Source: Treponema sp. UBA4232 (GTDB taxonomy: Bacteria; Spirochaetota; Spirochaetia; Treponematales; Treponemataceae). From it: a DNA stretch of 7,759 nt. Below are positions 1 to 5,954 of this stretch, piece by piece. Numbering within the stretch: position 1 is the stretch's first letter; each line of letters starts with the position of its first letter. The notes beneath the pieces were generated by a model, which saw only the letters and a program-made list of their open reading frames with translations, was not told where the DNA came from and did no database searches. Position numbers and translations under genes: made by a program. The stretch covers positions 1 through 7,759 of the forward strand of contig DGXM01000177.1 in NCBI GenBank assembly GCA_002396325.1, in the 5' to 3' direction.

Positions 1-40
1 TTTGTTTCATGCTGAAGCCCTGGTAGTTGAATACAGGCAT
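1..40 (-). CDS. Possible 5' end of a divergent gene, partial
   Basis: On the minus strand an ATG at 40-38 opens a frame that stays open to the window edge and reads MPVFNYQGFSMKQ. An AGGG run lies about 8 bases upstream of the ATG and is a mediocre ribosome binding site. The M-P-x-F-x-Y start loosely resembles the N-terminus of type II secretion/pilus GspF-PilC proteins, but 13 residues cannot support an assignment. It would be transcribed away from pheT. I could not see a good promoter for it. The call rests only on the open frame and on pheT having its own promoter, which leaves this end free for a divergent gene. Confidence 0.25.
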   Translation of the reverse strand, partial: MPVFNYQGFSMKQ

Positions 41-54
41 AGACAACGCCCTGA

Positions 55-82
55 TTTTTCTGTACAATGTCCTACATATAAT
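55..82 (+). promoter_or_regulatory. Probable sigma70-type promoter of pheT
   Basis: A perfect TATAAT lies at 77-82. The best -35 is the weak TTTTTC at 55-60 with a 16-base spacer. Predicted +1 is near 89, giving a leader of about 19 bases that contains the AAGAGGA ribosome binding site at 97-103, four bases before the ATG. The -10 is convincing; the -35 is poor, so the promoter may be weak or activator-dependent. Confidence 0.45.
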
Positions 83-107
83 AGAAAGAATTCTGTAAGA
101 GGACATC

Positions 108-2450
108 ATGCCAAAGGTAGAAGTTAACGAAAAGCTTTTTTTTAATCTGGTGGGAAAAAAATATGACATGGACGATTTTTTCGAAAAGAAACTGACCCAT
201 GCCAAGGCCGAGCTTGACGAAAAGCCCGATATGTCGCAGCCGGAGAACGACCGTGTAATCAAAATAGAATTGAATGACACCAACCGTCCAGACCTGTGGT
301 CAACAGGTGGAATTGCACGGTGCTTGCGCGAGTATGATGGTGCCGCTCATTCAGACTACAGTTCTTTCCTTTCTACTGAGGGAAATCTCAAGGACTCCGC
401 GGAACGCGTGATTGACGTTGACCCTGAACTGAAAACTATCCGTCCTTATCTTGTGGCATTTGTCATCAGCGGCAAGCCGATTGACGAACCGATGCTCAAG
501 GACATTATCCAGACCCAGGAAAAACTCTGCTGGAACTTTGGACGCAAGAGAAAGACGATTTCCATGGGAGTCTACCGCCAGTCACAGATCAAGTGGCCGG
601 TTCACCAGACTGCAGCAGATCCTGACACCACGAGATTTGTTCCTCTCCAGTGCAATGAAAAACAGACCTTGCGCGAGATTGTCGCGACTCATCCGAAGGG
701 AAAGGAATACGGATGGATTTTGAAGGACTTCAAGAAATATCCGCTTCTCGTGGACGACAACCGCGAGGTTCTTTCAATGGCACCGATTATCAATTCAGCA
801 GATCTTGGTGCGGTCGAGGTCGGAGATTCCGATTTGCTCGTGGAACTTACCGGTGATGATATGGAAAGCCTCATGCTCAGCGCGAACATCGTGGCCTGCG
901 ACTTCTTCGATGCGGGATACAAGATTCTTCCGGTGAAGATTCATTACGCTTACGACACGGGATTCGGACAGGATGTGGTGACACCGTATTATTTTCAGTC
1001 AACAACAGATGCCAGACTTTCAGCTATTAATAAGAAATTAGGAGTACAGCTGACAAAAGAACAGGTACAGAAGGCTCTTGAGAAAATGGGCAATTCTGTA
1101 ACCGTTTCAGATAAAGGTGATGAGGTTGTGTTCACTGTCAAGCCCGCTCCTTACCGCAACGACTTCCTGCATGAAGTTGACGTGATTGAGGACGTTATGA
1201 TCGGAATGGATCTGGACTTCTTTGATCCCGCCGCTCCGAATGATTTTACTGTTGGACGTCTTCTTCCCATTACGACTTACAGCCGTAAGGTTAAGGAAAT
1301 CATGGCTGGAATGGGATATCAGGAGATGATATTCAACTACCTCGGCTCAAAGAAAACCTATATCGACAATATGGGCATAGACGGAAAGAATGTCATCGAG
1401 ATTGCAAACCCGATGAGCGAGAACTACCAGTTCATCCGGCCGTCCATTATTGCAAGTCTTTTTGAGGCGGAGGCTCAGAGCGGAAATGCAGTTTACCCTC
1501 ATAAGACTTTCGAGGTCGGAAAAATAGCTTACATCGACCCGACTGAAAAGCAGACTGGAACACGCACAATCCAGAGTCTGGGATTCCTTGTCTCCGCGAA
1601 CAATGCGAACTTCAACAATCTCGCAAGCGAAGTCAGCACTCTTCTCTATTATCTTGATCACAAATACGAGGTGAAGGAGACCGAAGACCCCCGCTTCATT
1701 CCTGGTCGTCAGGCTGGAATCATCGTGAAGGGAAAGCAGGTCGGTATCTTCGGAGAAATCCATCCGCAGGTGCTTGAAAACTGGCAGGTGGGAGTGCCCT
1801 GTGCGGCGGGAGAGCTTGACCTTGAGTTCCTGATGGCGAATGAAACAAAGGATCATGCATCCGTTCCTCAGAATGATTCTCCAAAAAATGAGCCCAGGAA
1901 AGAGAGCCCGAAGAGCGAAAAAAAAGATGAGGGACCAAAGCTTGCCGAAAACCAGACTGAGCATTTCAACAAATACATTGAACTGAAAGTTGCAAAAATC
2001 ATCAGTGTGGAGAACAATCCTCAGGGAGAAAAACTTTACATAGAGCATCTTGACGACGGAAGCGGAACCGAGAGAATCATCCAGAGCGGTCTGCGTCCCT
2101 ACCTTCAGCCGGAGGAGCTTTTGGGACAGCACGTCATCATTGCGGCAAACCTCGCACCTCGTAAAATGCGCGGAGTTGAAAGCCATGGAATGCTTCTTGC
2201 CGCCGATTATATGGAAGACGGAAAGGAAAAGGTTGAGCTTTTGACAGCACCTTGGGCAGCCCCTGGAACACCGGTTGTCCTTGAGGGAAGCGACCCCGCC
2301 GCAGAAAAACCTGCTAAAATTGATATCGACCGCTTCTGCAAAGTGGAAATCCGCATTGCGGGAAAAGCGGCTCAGGTTGCAGGCGTGAAACTTGTGGCCG
2401 ACGGAAAGGCGATAACCACCCTGAAATCCGACAACTGTCTGGTGGAATAG
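108..2450 (+). CDS. pheT: Phenylalanine--tRNA ligase beta subunit, archaeal type, with C-terminal tRNA-binding domain
   Basis: This is the beta chain of the cytoplasmic alpha2-beta2 phenylalanyl-tRNA synthetase, which charges tRNA-Phe and, through its B3/B4 region, hydrolyses Tyr-tRNA-Phe. The body (residues 1-576) follows the archaeal/eukaryotic layout: a short N-terminus with no bacterial B2 OB-fold, an N-RPDL block at 59-63, B3/B4 at about 110-270 (ATHPKGKEYG at 193-202, LSMAPIINS at 222-230, ELTGDD at 246-251), a B5 domain at about 293-370 (PAPYRNDFLHEVDVIED, 346-362), and the inactive core-like domain to 576 (GEIHPQVLENW, 549-559). A Pro/Lys/Glu-rich linker at 578-616 leads to an EMAPII/Trbp111 tRNA-binding OB domain at 619-726, identified by NLAPRKMRGVESHGMLLAA (681-699). 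A further 44-residue tail follows (737-780). Archaeal-type beta chains are usually about 550-570 residues, so roughly 200 are extra. AAGAGGA at 97-103 fixes the start. pheS is not in the window. Confidence 0.93.
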   Translation: MPKVEVNEKLFFNLVGKKYDMDDFFEKKLTHAKAELDEKPDMSQPENDRVIKIELNDTNRPDLWSTGGIARCLREYDGAAHSDYSSFLSTEGNLKDSAERVIDVDPELKTIRPYLVAFVISGKPIDEPMLKDIIQTQEKLCWNFGRKRKTISMGVYRQSQIKWPVHQTAADPDTTRFVPLQCNEKQTLREIVATHPKGKEYGWILKDFKKYPLLVDDNREVLSMAPIINSADLGAVEVGDSDLLVELTGDDMESLMLSANIVACDFFDAGYKILPVKIHYAYDTGFGQDVVTPYYFQSTTDARLSAINKKLGVQLTKEQVQKALEKMGNSVTVSDKGDEVVFTVKPAPYRNDFLHEVDVIEDVMIGMDLDFFDPAAPNDFTVGRLLPITTYSRKVKEIMAGMGYQEMIFNYLGSKKTYIDNMGIDGKNVIEIANPMSENYQFIRPSIIASLFEAEAQSGNAVYPHKTFEVGKIAYIDPTEKQTGTRTIQSLGFLVSANNANFNNLASEVSTLLYYLDHKYEVKETEDPRFIPGRQAGIIVKGKQVGIFGEIHPQVLENWQVGVPCAAGELDLEFLMANETKDHASVPQNDSPKNEPRKESPKSEKKDEGPKLAENQTEHFNKYIELKVAKIISVENNPQGEKLYIEHLDDGSGTERIIQSGLRPYLQPEELLGQHVIIAANLAPRKMRGVESHGMLLAADYMEDGKEKVELLTAPWAAPGTPVVLEGSDPAAEKPAKIDIDRFCKVEIRIAGKAAQVAGVKLVADGKAITTLKSDNCLVE

Positions 2451-2471
2451 GAATCAGTTTAAGCGCTGATG

Positions 2472-2521
2472 AAAGGGCATCTCCTGTGGGCAACGGGCTT
2501 ACGGGCGATGCCTTTTTTTTT
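2472..2521 (+). terminator. Rho-independent terminator of pheT
   Basis: AAAGGGCATC (2472-2481) pairs with GATGCCTTTT (2507-2516) over ten positions with one G-U pair. After one mismatch the hairpin continues as CCTGT/ACGGG (2483-2487 with 2501-2505). A run of nine T follows from 2513. It starts 21 bases after the pheT stop and separates pheT from purA. Confidence 0.88.
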
Positions 2522-2567
2522 GCGGGGTGCAGCCGGAAGGCTTTTGGAATTCAGGCGGATTCTGCAA

Positions 2568-2596
2568 TTGACAAAGCATCGTAAAGGAAGTACAGT
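2568..2596 (+). promoter_or_regulatory. Sigma70-type promoter of purA
   Basis: A perfect -35 TTGACA (2568-2573) is followed after 17 bases by TACAGT (2591-2596), matching four of six -10 positions. Predicted +1 is near 2603. The leader would be only about 13 bases, with GGAG at 2604-2607 serving the ATG at 2616. Its place just after the pheT terminator supports independent transcription of purA. Confidence 0.65.
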
Positions 2597-2615
2597 TATT
2601 TCTGGAGTTGTTCAA

Positions 2616-3890
2616 ATGAAATGCAGTGCTATAGTAGGAATTAACTGGGGCGACGAAGGTAAGGGTCGCATGGTGGATCTTTTGACGGAAGATTATGATG
2701 TTGTTGTCAGATTTCAGGGCGGAGGAAATGCCGGTCACACTGTAATCAACGAAAAGGGAAAGTTTGCACTTCATCTTCTGCCGTCAGGAATTTTCAGAGG
2801 CGGAGTTGTCAATGTTCTTGGCAACGGTGTGGCCCTTGACCCGGAAAATCTTTATGCGGAGATACAGGATGTAGTGAGCAAGGGTGTCAGCATAACTCCT
2901 GAGAATCTGAAGATAAGCGACCGTGCTTCTGTTCTTGTTCCTTGGCACCGCGACCTTGACTGTCTTGAGGAACAGCGTCTTGCGGACAAAAAATACGGTT
3001 CGACGAAACAGGGCATAGCGCCTTTTTACTCTGACAAATACCAGAAGAAGACAATCCTTGCAGGTGAGCTGTTTTATCCCGATGAATTGAAGTCCCATCT
3101 TCTTGACATTATGGAATGGAAGAATCTTACGCTCACAAAAGTCTACGGAGCTGAACCCTACACGGAAGCAAAGCTTGATGAATGGATCAATAATGCCTGT
3201 GAAAAAATCAAGCCGTTCATTTGCGATACAGGGCTTTTCTTGAAACAGGCGAAGGAAAACAAAAAGAACATTCTTTTCGAAGCCCAGCTTGGTTCACTCA
3301 GGGATTTGGATTATGGAATTTATCCGTACACGACTTCTTCAAATACAACGGCTGCCTATGCACCAATCGGTTCTGGTCTTCCTTCCGCAAAGATTACCGA
3401 TGTGATTGGAGTGGTGAAGGCATACTCGACCTGTGTCGGTGAAGGCCCCTTCGTGTGCGAGATGTTCGGTGATGAAGCAGAGAAACTCCGCAGGGCAGGA
3501 AATGAGTACGGAGCAAAAACAGGACGTCCCCGCCGTGTGGGTCCGCTTGATATTGTCGCAACACGCTACGGTGTGGAAGTTCAGGACGCGACGGACATTG
3601 CTCTCACAAAACTTGACGTGTTGAGCGGAATGGACAGGATTCCTGTCTGCACGCAGTATGAGCTTGACGGCAGGAAAATCGACAGATTCCCGTTTCCGGT
3701 CACGTTGAAGAACTGCAAGCCAGTGATTGAATATTTTCCCGGCTGGAAATGCGATATTTCTAAAGTGCGTAAATTCGATGATCTGCCAAAGGAGGCAAAA
3801 GACTATGTGCTTTACATCGAAAAGGCAATCGGCTGTAAGATAAAGTATGTTTCCGTCGGTGCGGAGCGGGAGGAAATAATTATAAGATAG
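2616..3890 (+). CDS. purA: Adenylosuccinate synthetase
   Basis: This cytoplasmic enzyme makes adenylosuccinate from IMP, aspartate and GTP, the first committed step from IMP to AMP. The 424 residues fit the family's usual size of about 425-430. GDEGKG at 12-17 holds the catalytic base D13 and K16; GGGNAGH at 35-41 holds the catalytic acid H41. Also visible are the IMP-binding block GSTKQGIAPFYSDK (128-141), YPYTTSSNTTAA (236-247), the arginine-rich KTGRPRRVGPLD loop (301-312), the guanine-binding TKLD (331-334) and the C-terminal SVGAERE (413-419). Two signatures differ from the E. coli type: GIAP where GIGP is usual, and FEAQLG (221-226) where FEGAQG is usual. The frame is open upstream to 2469, but that extension runs through the pheT terminator. 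The ATG at 2616 has GGAG eight bases upstream and begins the family's conserved first strand. Confidence 0.95.
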   Translation: MKCSAIVGINWGDEGKGRMVDLLTEDYDVVVRFQGGGNAGHTVINEKGKFALHLLPSGIFRGGVVNVLGNGVALDPENLYAEIQDVVSKGVSITPENLKISDRASVLVPWHRDLDCLEEQRLADKKYGSTKQGIAPFYSDKYQKKTILAGELFYPDELKSHLLDIMEWKNLTLTKVYGAEPYTEAKLDEWINNACEKIKPFICDTGLFLKQAKENKKNILFEAQLGSLRDLDYGIYPYTTSSNTTAAYAPIGSGLPSAKITDVIGVVKAYSTCVGEGPFVCEMFGDEAEKLRRAGNEYGAKTGRPRRVGPLDIVATRYGVEVQDATDIALTKLDVLSGMDRIPVCTQYELDGRKIDRFPFPVTLKNCKPVIEYFPGWKCDISKVRKFDDLPKEAKDYVLYIEKAIGCKIKYVSVGAEREEIIIR

Positions 3891-3915
3891 AGCGGGTTGA
3901 AAAAACTTCGCTGTG

Positions 3916-3959
3916 AAAAGGTATGCCGCCTTTTTTGGTGTCATACCTTTTTTTTTGTG
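3916..3959. terminator. Rho-independent terminator of purA, possibly bidirectional
   Basis: AAAAGGTATG (3916-3925) pairs perfectly with CATACCTTTT (3942-3951). An inner CGCC/GGTG stem (3927-3930 with 3937-3940) closes a six-T loop. On the plus strand about nine T follow the CC of the right arm, which is ideal for ending purA. On the minus strand the stem begins a few bases past the DUF2812 stop codon and is followed by only four T, so termination of the padR operon there is plausible but weaker. Confidence 0.87.
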
Positions 3960-3961
3960 CA

Positions 3962-4519
3962 TCACTTTGAGAATTTGTTTTTAAGAGCGCGGATTTTGAA
4001 AAACGACTTTGCAAACACCCAGATGTAAAATGCAAAAATAACTGCACAAAGTACGGAAAGCGAAATTCCAAAACCGTCTGAGCCGAAGTGTCCTGAAAAT
4101 GAATTGAGAAAATTCGGAATCACTATGCAGAGGAAAATTACGGCAAGCGGAAGAAGCCTGCGTTTCTGAATTTTTTCCAGCATGTTGATTTTGGATTCAT
4201 TGTCGGTAAAGATTTCATTGTCTTCGTTTTCGGATTTGCCTTCCTTTCTGAAGATTGAAAATCCGTTTGCCGTCCACAAAAACTCCCAGCCGTTGTCATC
4301 AAAAAGCTTTCTGTATTCATTCTGATTGCAGACTTTTTCATCCGTGAAATCAATGCGGTAGGTGTATTCCGCTCCCCCGCATTTTTTGAATGAGTAAAAC
4401 CCCGGGAGGTGGAATCCTGCTGCTTTCCAGCCTTTCCTGTGCTGCTCTTCCAGAAATGCCTGTTCCTCTTCAAATTCAAAAAGCGTAAAAAATCTGAACA
4501 TCGTTTTTGAGTCTTTCAT
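3962..4519 (-). CDS. DUF2812 domain membrane protein, PadR partner
   Basis: A 185-residue protein of unknown function. Residues 7-92 match the DUF2812 pattern: an MFRFFTLFEFEEEQAFLEEQ opening, a KGWKAAGF segment at 29-36, then Y/F-rich strands and a DNGWEFLWTANGFSIFRK block (75-92). An acidic stretch (95-110) leads to two predicted membrane helices at about 122-139 and 150-171 and a basic tail. It is therefore likely membrane-anchored with the DUF2812 domain in the cytoplasm. DUF2812 genes commonly sit directly after a PadR regulator, as here, 18 bases downstream of its stop. GGAGG (plus coordinates 4526-4530) lies six bases before the ATG and supports the first methionine; the alternative at residue 7 has no such site. 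Expression is presumably set by the padR promoter. A stress-sensing or envelope role is guesswork. Confidence 0.8.
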   Translation of the reverse strand: MKDSKTMFRFFTLFEFEEEQAFLEEQHRKGWKAAGFHLPGFYSFKKCGGAEYTYRIDFTDEKVCNQNEYRKLFDDNGWEFLWTANGFSIFRKEGKSENEDNEIFTDNESKINMLEKIQKRRLLPLAVIFLCIVIPNFLNSFSGHFGSDGFGISLSVLCAVIFAFYIWVFAKSFFKIRALKNKFSK

Positions 4520-4537
4520 AGTCTTCCTCCGAATGAT

Positions 4538-4852
4538 TTAGTTGTTTTCAGTTATGTTTTTGTAAAGCCGCCTGATTCTTTTCATTTCAAGGTCCAGGAT
4601 TTCACGGCCTGCATCTGTGATTTTGTAGAGTTTCCGTTTTTCCTCCTCGCGGATAAACTCTATCAAACCGTCTTTTTCCATTTTTGAAAGTGTTCCGTAC
4701 ATTGTGCCGGGGCCAATTGCGACATCTCCTCCGGTGAGTTCACGGACTTTCTGTGTTATGCTGTATCCGTGCATTTCTTCCCGGAGGCAGAATAGAATGT
4801 AAAATCCGGTCTCCGTCATCGGCACGTACACACGCTTCAATTTTGAATCCAT
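4538..4852 (-). CDS. PadR-family transcriptional regulator
   Basis: A 104-residue cytoplasmic DNA-binding protein. PadR proteins are dimeric winged-helix repressors. Visible parts are the first helix and HGYSITQKV turn (11-37), a recognition helix in GPGTMYGTLSKMEKDGLI (47-64), a charged wing EEEKRKLYKITDAG (69-82) and a single C-terminal helix (83-102). The short length fits the compact PadR subfamily with one dimerisation helix. The VPMTETGFYIL opening resembles PadR proteins that accompany DUF2812. GGGAGG (plus coordinates 4863-4868) lies ten bases before the ATG, a slightly long but acceptable distance. It is the first gene of a two-gene operon with the DUF2812 gene. Autorepression is likely, because its promoter and early leader are packed with CGATAYAT repeats. 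The inducing ligand cannot be read from the sequence. Confidence 0.92.
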   Translation of the reverse strand: MDSKLKRVYVPMTETGFYILFCLREEMHGYSITQKVRELTGGDVAIGPGTMYGTLSKMEKDGLIEFIREEEKRKLYKITDAGREILDLEMKRIRRLYKNITENN

Positions 4853-4950
4853 CAGATAAAAACCTCCCGTTTGAGTTTAAAGCTCGGAAAGATAAAAGGG
4901 TGCGGGAAAAAAGGAAACTGTATTGACGGTTGCCTTTTGTCTCGCAGTGT

Positions 4951-5023
4951 GATGTATCGGTATACAATGTATCGTACTTTGATATATCGAATCTAAATAT
5001 AATATATCACGGCTCGATATAGA
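4951..5023. promoter_or_regulatory. Repeat cluster, probable PadR operator
   Basis: In the minus-strand sense CGATATATC (4989-4981), CGATACATT (4974-4966) and CGATACATC (4959-4951) recur with a period of exactly 15 bp. A fourth related copy, TGATATATT (5009-5001), covers the padR -10, and an inverted relative, CGATATAGA (5015-5023, plus), lies in the promoter spacer. Local dyads include GATATATC (4981-4988) and TGTAT-N4-ATACA (4953-4966). PadR proteins generally bind AT-rich dyads at their own promoters, so this is the natural operator. Binding itself is inferred. Confidence 0.6.
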
Positions 5024-5029
5024 TGTCAA
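5001..5029 (-). promoter_or_regulatory. Sigma70-type promoter of the padR operon
   Basis: On the minus strand a perfect TTGACA (5029-5024) and TATATT (5006-5001) are separated by exactly 17 bases. Predicted +1 is at 4994, giving an unusually long leader of about 142 bases that includes three of the phased repeats. The -10 coincides with a repeat copy, as expected for direct repression. Confidence 0.75.
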
Positions 5030-5062
5030 GAGAAAATCAAAAAAAAATCGCTGCGTTAGAAA

Positions 5063-5120
5063 AAAGGGCTTTTTAAGGCAGTTCCGTTCCGGGTAAGGTA
5101 GGATCGGAGCAAGGCCCTTT
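5063..5120. repeat. 58-base imperfect inverted repeat between divergent promoters
   Basis: AAAGGGCTTT (5063-5072) pairs with AAGGCCCTTT (5111-5120) with one G-U. After an eight-base bulge on one side (5073-5080), GTTCCG (5081-5086) pairs with CGGAGC (5105-5110), then TCC (5088-5090) with GGA (5101-5103) around a ten-base loop. On the minus strand the structure is followed by six T (complement of 5060-5065), so it could terminate transcription antisense to the ZIP gene before it reaches padR. It lies outside both predicted mRNAs. Confidence 0.5.
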
Positions 5121-5129
5121 AAGATTGCC

Positions 5130-5158
5130 TTGAAGAACCTAAAACGTTGTGTTATATT
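5130..5158 (+). promoter_or_regulatory. Extended -10 promoter of the ZIP gene, predicting leaderless mRNA
   Basis: TTGAAG (5130-5135) and TATATT (5153-5158) are separated by 17 bases, and TGT directly before the -10 makes an extended TGn element. Six bases separate the -10 from the ATG at 5165, which puts +1 on the A of the start codon. Confidence 0.65.
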
Positions 5159-5164
5159 CAAAGT

Positions 5165-5941
5165 ATGAATACATTTTACGGTTTGATGATTCCTTTTTTG
5201 GGAACGACACTCGGAGCTGCATGCGTCTTTTTCATGAAGAAGGAGTTGAATCCGAGGGTTCAGAAGGTTCTTCTTGGATTTGCCTCAGGAGTCATGGTGG
5301 CTGCAGGCGTTTGGTCGCTGATTATTCCTGCAATCGATCAGTCTGAGAATCTGGGAAAATTTGCGTTTGTGCCTGCGGCAGTCGGAATTGCCCTTGGCAT
5401 GGCCTTTCTGCTTGTACTCGATACAGTGATTCCCCATCTTCATGTACATTCCGACAAACCCGAAGGTCTCAGAGCAAAATTGAAGGAAACGACGATGCTC
5501 TGTCTTGCCGTCACTCTTCACAATATTCCGGAGGGAATGGCTGTTGGAGTCGTGTTTGCCGCTATCCTTGCGGAAGGATCCGGGATTACTCTTGCCGCGG
5601 CATTTGCACTTTCAATTGGTATTGCGATTCAGAATTTCCCTGAGGGAGCAATCATCTCAATGCCTCTTGCCGGAAACGGAAACGGCAGGTTGAAATCATT
5701 TTTCTACGGAATGTTGAGCGGCATTGTTGAACCGATTGCAGCTTTGTTTACTATACTTCTTACGGCTCAGATTGTACCCTTCCTTCCGTACCTGCTTTCA
5801 TTTGCGGCCGGTGCCATGCTTTACGTTGTGGTTGAGGAACTGATTCCCGAGGCAAGTGAAGGCGAGCATTCCAATCTTGCGACCATAGGATTTGCAGCGG
5901 GGTTCATTCTGATGATGATTCTCGACGTTGCACTTGGCTGA
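5165..5941 (+). CDS. ZIP-family divalent metal transporter (GufA/ZupT-like)
   Basis: A 258-residue inner-membrane protein with about eight hydrophobic helices and almost no soluble part. ZIP proteins carry Zn2+ and sometimes Fe2+ or Mn2+ into the cytoplasm. The two signature metal-site motifs are HNIPEG (119-124) in helix 4 and QNFPEG (156-161) in helix 5. A histidine loop HLHVH (91-95) lies between helices 3 and 4 where ZIP proteins usually have a His-rich stretch, and GIVEP (186-190) and VVVEELIPE (221-229) match later helices. The short histidine loop and length fit the bacterial GufA branch; substrate cannot be told. A TTG at 5147 would add six residues, but the -10 element overlaps those codons, so the ATG is preferred. 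No Shine-Dalgarno precedes it. It is divergent from padR and convergent with the HAD gene; no terminator is visible in the 13-base gap. Confidence 0.92.
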   Translation: MNTFYGLMIPFLGTTLGAACVFFMKKELNPRVQKVLLGFASGVMVAAGVWSLIIPAIDQSENLGKFAFVPAAVGIALGMAFLLVLDTVIPHLHVHSDKPEGLRAKLKETTMLCLAVTLHNIPEGMAVGVVFAAILAEGSGITLAAAFALSIGIAIQNFPEGAIISMPLAGNGNGRLKSFFYGMLSGIVEPIAALFTILLTAQIVPFLPYLLSFAAGAMLYVVVEELIPEASEGEHSNLATIGFAAGFILMMILDVALG

Positions 5942-5954
5942 TTCGGAAAGATGC

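Larger units (their letters stand above)
4853..5164. other. Divergent intergenic region padR / ZIP gene
   Basis: This 312-base stretch has no gene on either strand. From left to right it holds the padR ribosome binding site, a weak AT-rich hairpin in the padR leader (4909-4938), the phased CGATAYAT repeats, the padR promoter, the 58-base inverted repeat and the ZIP promoter. Open frames here are short and have no plausible ribosome binding site. Confidence 0.8.

Noticed and set aside
2..127. Plus-strand open frame entering from the left and overlapping the pheT start
   Set aside because: The 41 residues have no recognisable pattern, and the frame contains the pheT promoter and ribosome binding site, so it is probably chance.
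1347..2186. Long minus-strand open frame of 279 codons inside pheT
   Set aside because: It is antisense to a well-supported coding region, has no recognisable domain or ribosome binding site, and reads as a shadow of the pheT codon pattern.
2469..2615. N-terminal extension of PurA by 49 residues in the same frame
   Set aside because: It runs through the pheT terminator and the purA promoter, has no ribosome binding site, and precedes the conserved PurA N-terminus.
2522..2615. Purine riboswitch upstream of purA
   Set aside because: The predicted leader is only about 13 bases and no aptamer-like three-way junction can be drawn.
3339..3965. Minus-strand open frame of 208 codons over the end of purA
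   Set aside because: It is a shadow of purA with no domain, and it crosses the bidirectional terminator.
5147..5164. TTG start for the ZIP protein
   Set aside because: The -10 element lies on these codons and there is no Shine-Dalgarno upstream; the downstream ATG fits the family N-terminus.
5942..5954. Shared terminator between the convergent ZIP and HAD genes
   Set aside because: The 13-base gap holds no hairpin or T-run; any terminator would have to lie inside the opposing gene and none was evident.
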